Shown here one piece after another: positions 1 through 6,685 of a stretch of DNA of 8,961 nt. The stretch spans positions 1 to 8,961 of the forward strand of contig DATLFI010000027.1 of assembly GCA_035524895.1 (NCBI GenBank). Direction: 5' to 3'. Within the stretch, counting starts at the first letter, position 1. Each line of letters starts with the position of its first letter. The translations under genes were made by a program, and so were the position numbers. Below the pieces are notes generated by a model. The model did not search any database. It was not told where the DNA came from and saw only the letters and a list, made by a program, of their open reading frames with translations. The DNA is from DATLFI01 sp035524895 (lineage in GTDB: Bacteria; Acidobacteriota; Thermoanaerobaculia; Multivoradales; Multivoraceae).

Positions 1-390
1 CAGCCCGCGCGCGCGACCGCGAGAGGCTGGATCTTCCTGATCGCTCGCTCCCGCGGGCTCGACACGATCCGCTCCCGCGAGTCGCGGCGGCTGCGCGAGG
101 AGAGCACCGGAGCCGAGCTGGTCGGCTCGACCTTCGGCGCCGAGCCCGAGATGATCGAGGGGCAGATCGACGTCCACGAGGCGCTCGAGGAGCTGAGCCC
201 CGAGCAGCGGGCGTGCGTGGGGCTGGCGTTCTTTGCCGGGTGCTCACAGACCCAGATCGCCGTGCGGCTCGGCATCCCGCTCGGCACGGTGAAGTCTCGC
301 TTCCTCTACGGCATGCGCAGGCTGCGGGAGCGTCTCGGGCCGGTCGAGGAAGCGCGCGCGGCAGCACCCGCGCGGGAGGAACCGGCGTGA
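1..390 (+). CDS. ECF-type RNA polymerase sigma factor, 3' part only
   Basis: This is the C-terminal 129 residues of a sigma-70 family (ECF) sigma factor; the reading frame is open to the left edge, so the start and most of region 2 lie outside the window. Visible residues 7-30 (starting ARGWIFLIARSRGLDTIR) match the end of region 2 (2.4), which reads the -10 element. A variable linker follows. Residues about 60-112 form region 4, with ALEELSPEQR leading into the helix-turn-helix that reads the -35 box (SQTQIAVRLGIPLGTVKSR, 82-100). The last 15 residues are an Ala/Glu-rich tail. The stop codon overlaps the GTG start of the downstream anti-sigma gene, so the two are translationally coupled and probably form a sigma/anti-sigma pair. 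Which ECF subgroup it belongs to cannot be told from this fragment. Confidence 0.93.
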   Translation, partial: QPARATARGWIFLIARSRGLDTIRSRESRRLREESTGAELVGSTFGAEPEMIEGQIDVHEALEELSPEQRACVGLAFFAGCSQTQIAVRLGIPLGTVKSRFLYGMRRLRERLGPVEEARAAAPAREEPA

Positions 391-1292
391 CCGACCACCG
401 CAAGCTGGATCGCGCCGAGACTCGCGACGCGGAGCTCGTGGCGTACCTGCTCGACGCGCTCGAACCCGAGGAGCGCGCAGCAGTGGAGGCTCGGCTGTCC
501 ACCTCGTCGGCGTCTCGACGCGACGTCCGCGCTTGGACGGAGACGCTGGCGCGCCTCGGCGAGGCGTCGGCGGTGCTCACCAGCCCGTCCGACATCACCC
601 GGGCGCGTGTGCTGGCGGAGGTCCGGCGCGAGCTGGACGCATCAGCGACCGACGAGGCCGCGCCCATCGACGAGGAGACCGCCGGCGACGACCTGGAGCT
701 GGAGCTGGAGCCGGACGTCGACGAGCCGATCTCGCGGCCGCACCTGTCCAACTTCCTCGCCATCGCCGCCGCCGTTGCGGCGCTGATGCTGGGCGTCGCC
801 GCCCTCTGGCGCATGTCGATCGCGGACCAGCGCCTGGAGGCCTACCGCGCCGAGCGAGCAGCCGAGCAAGAGCAGATCCTGCAGCTCCTCGGCGAGACGC
901 GCACGCGCGTCGACGGGCTCGACGAGCAGGTTGGCCGCATCGACTCGGCCGTGCGCACCATGTCGTTCCCGGCGCGCCAGAGCGTGGTGCTCGCCGGTCT
1001 CGAGTCGGCGCCGCGGGCCAGCGGCGTCGCGCACCTGCGCTCCGACCAGCAGAGCGCGGTGTTCCAGGCCTTCGGCCTGCCGCCACTGTCGCCGGAACGG
1101 ACCTACCAGCTCTGGTCCATCCGCACCGGCAGTCCGGTCTCGGCCGGCATCTTCCAGGTCGACGCCGGCGGCGACGCCACCGTCGAGGTCGGGGAACTGC
1201 CCCCGCAGGCCGAGATCGACGCCTGGGCGGTCACGGTCGAGCCCGCCGGCGGCGTGCCCGCGCCCACAGGGGACATGGTATTGAGGGGATAA
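387..1292 (+). CDS. Membrane-anchored anti-sigma factor with RskA-type C-terminal domain
   Basis: The 301-residue protein is predicted to hold the preceding ECF sigma factor at the inner membrane and release it on an envelope signal. I chose the GTG at 387 because it overlaps the sigma stop codon (GTGA) and has GGGAGGA six bases upstream; longer forms in this frame lie inside the sigma gene. Residues 1-60 resemble an anti-sigma domain (ELVAYLLDALEPEERAAVEA), but the HxxxCxxC zinc ligands are absent (the region reads ARLSTSSASRRDV). Residues 101-114 are strongly acidic. One membrane segment lies at about 121-143, and residues 145-190 look like a coiled coil. Residues about 197-300 match the RskA C-terminal domain, with YQLWSIRTGSPVSAGIF and an AVTVEPAGGVPAPTG motif near the end. 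This domain should lie outside the membrane. Family assignment is firm; the signal is unknown. Confidence 0.92.
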   Translation: MTDHRKLDRAETRDAELVAYLLDALEPEERAAVEARLSTSSASRRDVRAWTETLARLGEASAVLTSPSDITRARVLAEVRRELDASATDEAAPIDEETAGDDLELELEPDVDEPISRPHLSNFLAIAAAVAALMLGVAALWRMSIADQRLEAYRAERAAEQEQILQLLGETRTRVDGLDEQVGRIDSAVRTMSFPARQSVVLAGLESAPRASGVAHLRSDQQSAVFQAFGLPPLSPERTYQLWSIRTGSPVSAGIFQVDAGGDATVEVGELPPQAEIDAWAVTVEPAGGVPAPTGDMVLRG

Positions 1293-1301
1293 ACCGCTAT
1301 C

Positions 1302-1346
1302 GCCCTCCTCCCCTCTCCCTCCGGGAGAGGGGTCAGGGGTGAGGGC
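1302..1346. repeat. REP-like dispersed hairpin repeat between convergent genes
   Basis: A perfect 10-bp stem, CCCCTCTCCC (1310-1319) with GGGAGAGGGG (1323-1332), encloses a three-base loop. An outer pairing of GCCCTC (1302-1307) with GAGGGC (1341-1346) surrounds it, and GGGGTGAGGG follows the inner stem. I recognise this layout as a dispersed intergenic repeat seen in many GC-rich proteobacterial genomes, where its accidental translation reads like LTPDPSPGGRGE. It lies ten bases past the anti-sigma stop and thirty bases past the glnS stop, so it could also act as a shared transcript-end structure. There is no T-tract, so I do not call it an intrinsic terminator. No second copy is visible in the window. 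Confidence 0.6.
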
Positions 1347-1375
1347 CTGCCCCGCCGCGACCCCCCATCCGCGCC

Positions 1376-3112
<1,737 letters not shown>

Positions 3113-3243
3113 GCTCTGGTTCTCCGAGGAACCCGCCCTCGTCGGCACGCCCAGCGCGCATGCTACAGAAAAGGCGCGACGCCCCTTGGCTGGTATCCTC
3201 GCCGCCCGGCCAACACGCCCCCGGGTCAGGAGCCCGCCCGCAC
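3113..3243. promoter_or_regulatory. Divergent intergenic region between glnS and acyl-CoA dehydrogenase gene
   Basis: This 131-base gap separates two genes that start in opposite directions, so it must hold the promoter of each unless transcription arrives from elsewhere. I see the ribosome binding sites (CGGAGA for glnS; AGGAG at 3228-3232 for the plus-strand gene). I see no convincing -35/-10 pair: TATCCT at about 3193 on the plus strand and TAGCAT on the minus strand are -10-like, but neither has a good -35 partner. The promoter assignment is therefore an inference from gene layout only. Confidence 0.4.
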
Positions 3244-4488
3244 ATGGATCTCGAAGACAACCCAGAGCAAGCCACCTTCCGCGCGGAGTGCAGGGCGTTC
3301 CTCGACGCTCACGCGCCGCAGGCCCTGCGACCGAAGCTCGAAGCATCGACCTTCGGTCGCACCGCGTTCGAGCCCAAGGAGTACCTGCGCGAGGCCAAGG
3401 CCTGGCAGCGCAAGAAGGCCGAGCACGGCTGGGCCTGCCTGCAGTGGCCGAAGGAGTACGGCGGCCGCGGCGCGACGCCGATCCTGCGCGTGATCTGGGA
3501 CCAGGAGGAAGGCATCTTCGCTCGCCTGTCCCAGGTCTTCATCATCGGTCACGGCATGTGCGGCCCGACGCTCCTCGCCTACGGCACCGAGGAGCAGAAG
3601 CGCGCCCATCTGCCGCCGATGGCGAGTGGCGACCAGATCTGGTGCCAGCTCTTTTCCGAGCCGGAGGCCGGGTCGGACCTCGCGGGCATCCGCACCCGCG
3701 CGGAGCTCCGCGGCGACGAGTGGGTGATCAACGGCCAGAAGGTGTGGACCTCCGGGGCGCAGTACAGCGACTACGGCATCCTGGTGTGCCGCTCCGACTC
3801 TTCGGTGCCCAAGCACAAGGGGATGACCTTCTTCTTCGTCGACATGAAGAGCCCTGGCATCGAGGTGCGGCCGATCCAGCAGGCAGCCGGCGAGTCCGGC
3901 TTCAACGAGGTCTTCTTCACCAACGTGCGGATCCCCGACGGCCACCGCCTGGGTGGCGCCGGCGACGGCTGGAGCGTGTCGATCACGACGCTGATGAACG
4001 AGCGGCTGGCGATCGGCGGCTCGATGCCGACCGGGTTCGACGACCTCTTTGCCTACCTGATGCGTCTCGAGACGGAAGGTGACGGCGTGCTCGAGGACAG
4101 CGCGGTGCGCGACAAGGTCGCCGATTGGTACGTGCGCACCGCCGGCCTGCGCTACACCACCTACCGCACGCTCACCGCGCTCGCCAAGGGCCAGATGCCC
4201 GGTCCCGAGAGCTCGATCGGCAAGGTGGTCGCCGGCAACACCATGCAGGAGATCGCGTCGTTCGCGCTCGAGCTCCAGGAGCAGGCCGGCGTGCTCGCCG
4301 ATGAGCAGGACCCCGACGCGCTGCGCGCGAAGTTTCCGCGCATGCTGATGCGCTCGCTCGGCACCCGCATCGAGGGCGGCACCGACGAGATCCTCAAGAA
4401 CATCATCGCCGAGCGCGTGCTGCAGCTTCCCGGCGACGTGCGCGTCGACCGCGACGTGGCGTTCAGCGACGTGCCCGGGGGCCGGTAG
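3244..4488 (+). CDS. Acyl-CoA dehydrogenase, FadE-like
   Basis: The 414-residue flavoprotein is predicted to catalyse FAD-dependent alpha,beta-dehydrogenation of an acyl-CoA, passing electrons to electron-transfer flavoprotein. The all-alpha N-terminal domain spans about 1-130 and includes WPKEYGGRGATP (68-79). The middle beta domain starts with WCQLFSEPEAGSDLAGIRTR (133-152), the conserved FAD/substrate segment, followed by WVINGQKVWTSGA (160-172). The C-terminal helical domain ends with RIEGGTDEILKNIIAERVL (375-393); Glu377 in this block is at or near the usual catalytic base position. The ATG at 3244 is preceded by AGGAG with an eleven-base spacer, slightly long. Substrate chain length or branching cannot be read from the sequence. 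The gene ends 23 bases before the convergent PTS gene and appears monocistronic. The CoA-transferase and MeaB genes about 0.8-2.2 kb away hint at a shared acyl-CoA theme. Confidence 0.95.
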   Translation: MDLEDNPEQATFRAECRAFLDAHAPQALRPKLEASTFGRTAFEPKEYLREAKAWQRKKAEHGWACLQWPKEYGGRGATPILRVIWDQEEGIFARLSQVFIIGHGMCGPTLLAYGTEEQKRAHLPPMASGDQIWCQLFSEPEAGSDLAGIRTRAELRGDEWVINGQKVWTSGAQYSDYGILVCRSDSSVPKHKGMTFFFVDMKSPGIEVRPIQQAAGESGFNEVFFTNVRIPDGHRLGGAGDGWSVSITTLMNERLAIGGSMPTGFDDLFAYLMRLETEGDGVLEDSAVRDKVADWYVRTAGLRYTTYRTLTALAKGQMPGPESSIGKVVAGNTMQEIASFALELQEQAGVLADEQDPDALRAKFPRMLMRSLGTRIEGGTDEILKNIIAERVLQLPGDVRVDRDVAFSDVPGGR

Positions 4489-4511
4489 GACGGCTCCCGA
4501 GGGCGGCCGCG

Positions 4512-4970
4512 TCAGACCTCGGGCAGCTCCCGCGCCAACAGCTCGAGAATCTCTTCCTGCGACGAGTGCGTCAGGATTTCCTCGACGTGCCCGGGCTCGC
4601 GCACCCAGCGCGAGACGGCCTGCAGGAACTTCAAGTTCTGCCGCGGGTCCGACTTCGGCGAGACGATGACGAAGAAGAGACGCGCGGGCTGGCCATCGGC
4701 GGCCTGGACGTCGATACCTGCGGGGGCGATGCCGACAGCGAGCGCGGCGCCATCGATGCCGTCGATCCGGCAGTGCGGGATGGCCACTCCCCCGCCGATG
4801 CCGGTGGAGCCGAGCTGCTCGCGTTCCAGGAGGCCGCGGAAGACCTGATCCGCGTCCACCGAGTGGACCTCACCGATACGGTCGGCGAAGAACCGCAGGA
4901 CCGAGTCGCGGTCCTGGATGCCGAGGTCGGGAAAGACCAGCCTAGTCCGCGTGAGGGAAGCGAGCTGCAT
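4512..4970 (-). CDS. ptsN: Single-domain PTS EIIA protein (EIIA-Ntr / PtsN-like)
   Basis: This 152-residue protein matches the PTS EIIA type-2 (fructose/mannitol/Ntr) fold. In the nitrogen PTS it accepts a phosphate from NPr and acts as a cytoplasmic regulator rather than transporting sugar. The signature STGIGGGVAIPHCR (55-68) contains the phospho-accepting His66, and LFFVIVSPKSDPRQNLKFL (98-116) is the second conserved block. I chose the ATG at 4970 because the product then begins MQLASLTRTRLVFPDL, as family members do; a TTG at 5012 would add 14 unconserved residues. There is no clear Shine-Dalgarno sequence before 4970. The usual companions (rpoN, hpf, NPr, HPr kinase) are not in this window, so the Ntr assignment rests on the domain alone. 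It could instead be a stand-alone fructose-type EIIA. Confidence 0.88.
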   Translation of the reverse strand: MQLASLTRTRLVFPDLGIQDRDSVLRFFADRIGEVHSVDADQVFRGLLEREQLGSTGIGGGVAIPHCRIDGIDGAALAVGIAPAGIDVQAADGQPARLFFVIVSPKSDPRQNLKFLQAVSRWVREPGHVEEILTHSSQEEILELLARELPEV

Positions 4971-5029
4971 GGAGTGTCGGAAGGGTCCGAGGCGGCGGCA
5001 TCCCAGGAGCAATCCGCGCGAAGGCTGAG

Positions 5030-5058
5030 AAGATAGCGCAAACTGGGGCTGAGGTCAC
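5030..5058 (-). promoter_or_regulatory. Candidate sigma-70 promoter of ptsN
   Basis: Read on the minus strand, GTGACC (5058-5053) and TATCTT (5035-5030) are separated by 17 bases and each matches four of six consensus positions. A transcript would start near 5023 and give a leader of roughly 50 bases before the ptsN ATG. The site lies downstream of the terminator at 5187-5224, so it would let ptsN be transcribed independently of anything starting further right. It is a sequence match only. Confidence 0.35.
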
Positions 5059-5094
5059 ACCGTTACCACCATCGCAGACGCCCGACCGAAGGCA

Positions 5095-5170
5095 GCACGG
5101 AGGAGCGCGCGCGGAGGCGCGCGAAGGGGCGCGCACGGAGGGGCAGCGGAGGGCCGCGCACGGAGGGGCG
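5095..5170 (+). repeat. G-rich degenerate tandem repeat
   Basis: A 15-base unit CGCGCACGGAGGGGC occurs exactly at 5130-5144 and again at 5155-5169 (period 25). A diverged form, GCACGGAGGAGC, lies at 5095-5106, and further GCG/GGAGG variants fall between. The stretch is almost free of T on the plus strand. Four runs of three or more G (5126-5129, 5140-5143, 5151-5153, 5165-5168) with 7-11 base loops could allow a long-loop G-quadruplex on the plus strand. Function is unknown; it may be simple slippage-derived sequence. Confidence 0.55.
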
Positions 5171-5186
5171 CGTAGGCCTGAGCCCC

Positions 5187-5224
5187 AAAACAAAAAATGC
5201 CCGAGCGCTGGGCAGCGCTCGGGC
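5187..5224 (-). terminator. Strong Rho-independent terminator, minus strand
   Basis: A perfect 11-bp GC-rich stem (GCCCGAGCGCT at 5199-5209 with AGCGCTCGGGC at 5214-5224) has a four-base loop. On the plus strand an A-rich tract (5187-5197) precedes it, so on the minus strand the hairpin is followed by ATTTTTTGTTTT. That is a textbook intrinsic terminator for leftward transcription. It lacks a T-tract on the other side, so it is one-directional. No protein gene on the minus strand lies immediately upstream of it, so it must end a short RNA, a leader, or antisense transcription. Confidence 0.85.
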
Positions 5225-5264
5225 TGAGCCGGGTTGGAGAGGGGCATGGGGCACCCGGCTACTG
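5187..5264 (-). ncRNA. Candidate small RNA with C-rich loop and intrinsic terminator
   Basis: I infer a small RNA of about 75 nt starting near 5263-5264 and ending in the T-tract at about 5187. From its 5' end it contains an 8-bp stem (AGCCGGGT paired with ACCCGGCT, plus-strand positions 5227-5234 and 5253-5260) with an 18-nt C-rich loop that includes CAUGCCCCUCUCC, a two-base spacer, and the 11-bp terminator hairpin. A TTGACA box with an extended -10-like element sits just upstream. C-rich single-stranded loops that pair with Shine-Dalgarno sequences are a known design in bacterial trans-acting small RNAs. It matches no class I recognise: it lacks tmRNA, 6S, SRP and RNase P hallmarks. The main alternative is a prematurely terminated leader of ptsN, but that gene is more than 200 bases further on and has its own candidate promoter. 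Confidence 0.55.
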
Positions 5265-5272
5265 AGACGTAG
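5246..5272 (+). other. Possible 8-codon leader ORF with good ribosome binding site
   Basis: On the plus strand GGAGAGG (5236-5242) is followed by ATG at 5246 and an eight-codon reading, MGHPATET, stopping at 5272. That is 22 bases before the ATG of the CoA-transferase gene. The spacing is good for translation initiation, better than for the CoA-transferase start itself. There is no evidence that the plus strand is transcribed here, and the same bases are explained by the candidate minus-strand RNA loop. I list it only as a possibility. Confidence 0.15.
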
Positions 5273-5301
5273 CCTAACATATTGCCATTTATCGATGTCA
5301 A
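5271..5301 (-). promoter_or_regulatory. Candidate promoter of the minus-strand small RNA
   Basis: On the minus strand a perfect -35 box, TTGACA (5301-5296), is followed 19 bases later by TAGGCT (5276-5271), preceded by TGT, giving an extended -10 arrangement. An overlapping TATGTT (5281-5276) is a better hexamer but leaves only a 14-base spacer. The local AT content is clearly above the rest of the window. A start near 5264 puts the promoter right before the stem-loop and terminator. The -35 box overlaps the ATG at 5295 of the oppositely oriented CoA-transferase gene. Confidence 0.5.
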
Positions 5302-6590
5302 TACCCCGACGAGAGGAATCCAAGAATTCTGGCCCCGCGGCCGGTGCCGTGCCGTGGATCGACCGGCTGCGGCCAGGGGCCTCGATCTTCTGCGCCGGCG
5401 GGATGGGTCACCCCTCGGCGCTCGTGGCGGCGCTGGATGCCCACGCCGAGGCCACGCGCGGGGTCACGGTGGTGTGGACCCGTCCCGCAGGCTTCTTCGA
5501 GCGGCCGCCCAAGGTACCGGGAGGCACGCTCGTCACCTTCTTCGGTGGGCGCGACCTCGACGGCGTGGCTGGCCATACGCGCTTCGTACCGATCCAGTAC
5601 CGGCGCCTCTTCGACTGGCTCGAGCGCGACGCGGTCTTCGACGTGGCCTTGCTCCAGCTCACGCCGCCGGGACCGGACGGTCGTTGCAGCTACGGGCTGG
5701 GCGTCGATTTCGCGCCGGCCGTGATCGAGCGCGCCGGCTTCGTGGTCGCCGAGCTCAACGCCGCGCTGCCTTCGCCGCCGGGGGCGCCCAGCGTCGAGCT
5801 CGAGCACCTCGACTGGTGGGTCGAGACCTTGCGCGAGCCTCCGTGTGTCGAGAGGGCGGTGGACGACGAGGTCACGACGGCGATCGCACGCCGCGTCGCG
5901 GACCTGGTCGAAGACGGCGACTGCGTGCAGACCGGCATCGGTGCGCTCCCCGACGCGGTGCTGCACGGGCTGCGCGATCGGCGCCATCTGGGCTGCCACT
6001 CTGGAGTGATCTCCGACGGCGTGCGCGAGCTGTTCGAGGCGGGCGTGCTCGACGGTTCGCGCAAGACGATCGATCGCGGGCTCCTGGTCACCGGATTCCT
6101 GCTCGGCAGCCGCGCGCTCTACGATTGGGCGGCGCGCTGCCCCGAGCTCCTGATGCGTCCCGTCAGCTACACCCACGACGCGCGAGTGCTCGCGCAGATC
6201 GACCGTCTGCTGGCAATCAACTCCGCGCTCGAGGTCGACCTGTTCGGGCAGGTCAACGCCGAGGTGCTGCAGGGACGACAGGTCAGCGGCACGGGCGGCG
6301 CGGTCGACTTCGCGCGCGGCGCGGCGCTGTCGCGCGGCGGCAGGTCGATCGTGGCCCTGCCGGCGACCGCCGCGCGCGGCACAGTGTCGCGCATCGTGCC
6401 GGCGCTGGCACCAGCCGCGGCAGCGACCACCCTGCGCACCGATATCGACGCCGTGGTCACCGAGCACGGCGTGGCCTGGCTGCGCGCGAAGAGCATCGAG
6501 GAGCGGGCCGAGGCGCTGGTCGCGGTGGCGGCACCAGGGCACCGCGACCGCCTCGCGAAGGAGTGGGCCGCCGTCCACGCCGGCCGCTAG
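5295..6590 (+). CDS. Acetyl-CoA hydrolase/transferase-family protein (4-hydroxybutyrate CoA-transferase-like)
   Basis: The 431-residue protein belongs to the CoA-transferase family I branch that includes 4-hydroxybutyrate and butyryl-CoA:acetate CoA-transferases. Family blocks are in order: PPGPDGRCSYGLGVDF (124-139), DGDCVQTGIGALPDAVL (207-223), LGCHSGVISDGVRELFEAG (232-250), INSALEVDLFGQVNAEV (308-324), SGTGGAVDFARGA (331-343) and VVTEHGVAWLRAKS (387-400). The N-terminal region before the first fold (about 30 residues) is short. The catalytic glutamate expected in the H(T/S)E motif is replaced by glycine (HSG, Gly237), so it may not form the usual glutamyl-CoA intermediate and its activity is uncertain. 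The ATG at 5295 has no Shine-Dalgarno sequence; an in-frame GTG at 5349 is a possible alternative, losing 18 unconserved residues. It is followed at 95 bases by a meaB-type gene on the same strand. Confidence 0.9.
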   Translation: MSIPRREESKNSGPAAGAVPWIDRLRPGASIFCAGGMGHPSALVAALDAHAEATRGVTVVWTRPAGFFERPPKVPGGTLVTFFGGRDLDGVAGHTRFVPIQYRRLFDWLERDAVFDVALLQLTPPGPDGRCSYGLGVDFAPAVIERAGFVVAELNAALPSPPGAPSVELEHLDWWVETLREPPCVERAVDDEVTTAIARRVADLVEDGDCVQTGIGALPDAVLHGLRDRRHLGCHSGVISDGVRELFEAGVLDGSRKTIDRGLLVTGFLLGSRALYDWAARCPELLMRPVSYTHDARVLAQIDRLLAINSALEVDLFGQVNAEVLQGRQVSGTGGAVDFARGAALSRGGRSIVALPATAARGTVSRIVPALAPAAAATTLRTDIDAVVTEHGVAWLRAKSIEERAEALVAVAAPGHRDRLAKEWAAVHAGR

Positions 6591-6604
6591 GGCCTCTAGG
6601 TACT

Positions 6605-6632
6605 ACGACAGCTCTCGGAGCGTTGGTATACC
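6605..6632 (+). promoter_or_regulatory. Weak candidate promoter for meaB
   Basis: In the 95-base gap after the CoA-transferase gene, ACGACA (6605-6610) and TATACC (6627-6632) are separated by 16 bases and each matches four of six sigma-70 consensus positions. A start near 6640 would give a leader of about 45 bases. The two genes could equally be cotranscribed; the match is weak. Confidence 0.22.
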
Positions 6633-6685
6633 GTCGAGCGCGCTCGACCCGAGCCACCACCCCTATCCCACTCCCCGCCCGAACC

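Larger units (their letters stand above)
4971..5294. other. 324-base non-coding region between ptsN and the CoA-transferase gene
   Basis: No believable protein gene lies here; frames that are open in it are low-complexity Arg/Pro/Ala-rich readings. From left to right it holds the ptsN leader with a candidate promoter (5030-5058), a G-rich degenerate tandem repeat (5095-5170), a minus-strand intrinsic terminator (5187-5224), an 8-bp stem-loop (5227-5260), and an AT-richer stretch (about 5271-5301) that contains a minus-strand TTGACA box. Taken together, the right half looks like a complete small-RNA transcription unit on the minus strand. Confidence 0.7.

Noticed and set aside
3160..3200. Promoter for glnS or the acyl-CoA dehydrogenase gene
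   Set aside because: TATCCT and TAGCAT are -10-like, but no -35 hexamer with acceptable spacing accompanies either.
3113..3346. N-terminal extension of glnS by 78 residues (reading open to 3346)
   Set aside because: The extra residues are low-complexity, run across the start of the divergent acyl-CoA dehydrogenase gene, and the GTG at 3112 has a good ribosome binding site and gives near-standard length.
5095..5170. CRISPR-like array
   Set aside because: Repeat copies are short, degenerate and merge into low-complexity GC sequence; there are no unique spacers and no cas genes.
5187..5301. Known RNA classes (tmRNA, 6S, SRP RNA, RNase P) or a riboswitch
   Set aside because: It is too short, and I see no hallmark motifs of these RNAs. 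A riboswitch for ptsN is less likely because the gene starts over 200 bases beyond the terminator and has its own candidate promoter.
5282..6685. Long N-terminal extension of MeaB (open frame of over 450 extra codons)
   Set aside because: It is the +2 shadow of the CoA-transferase gene, is Arg/Ala/Gly-rich with no domain similarity, and MeaB has full family length from 6686.
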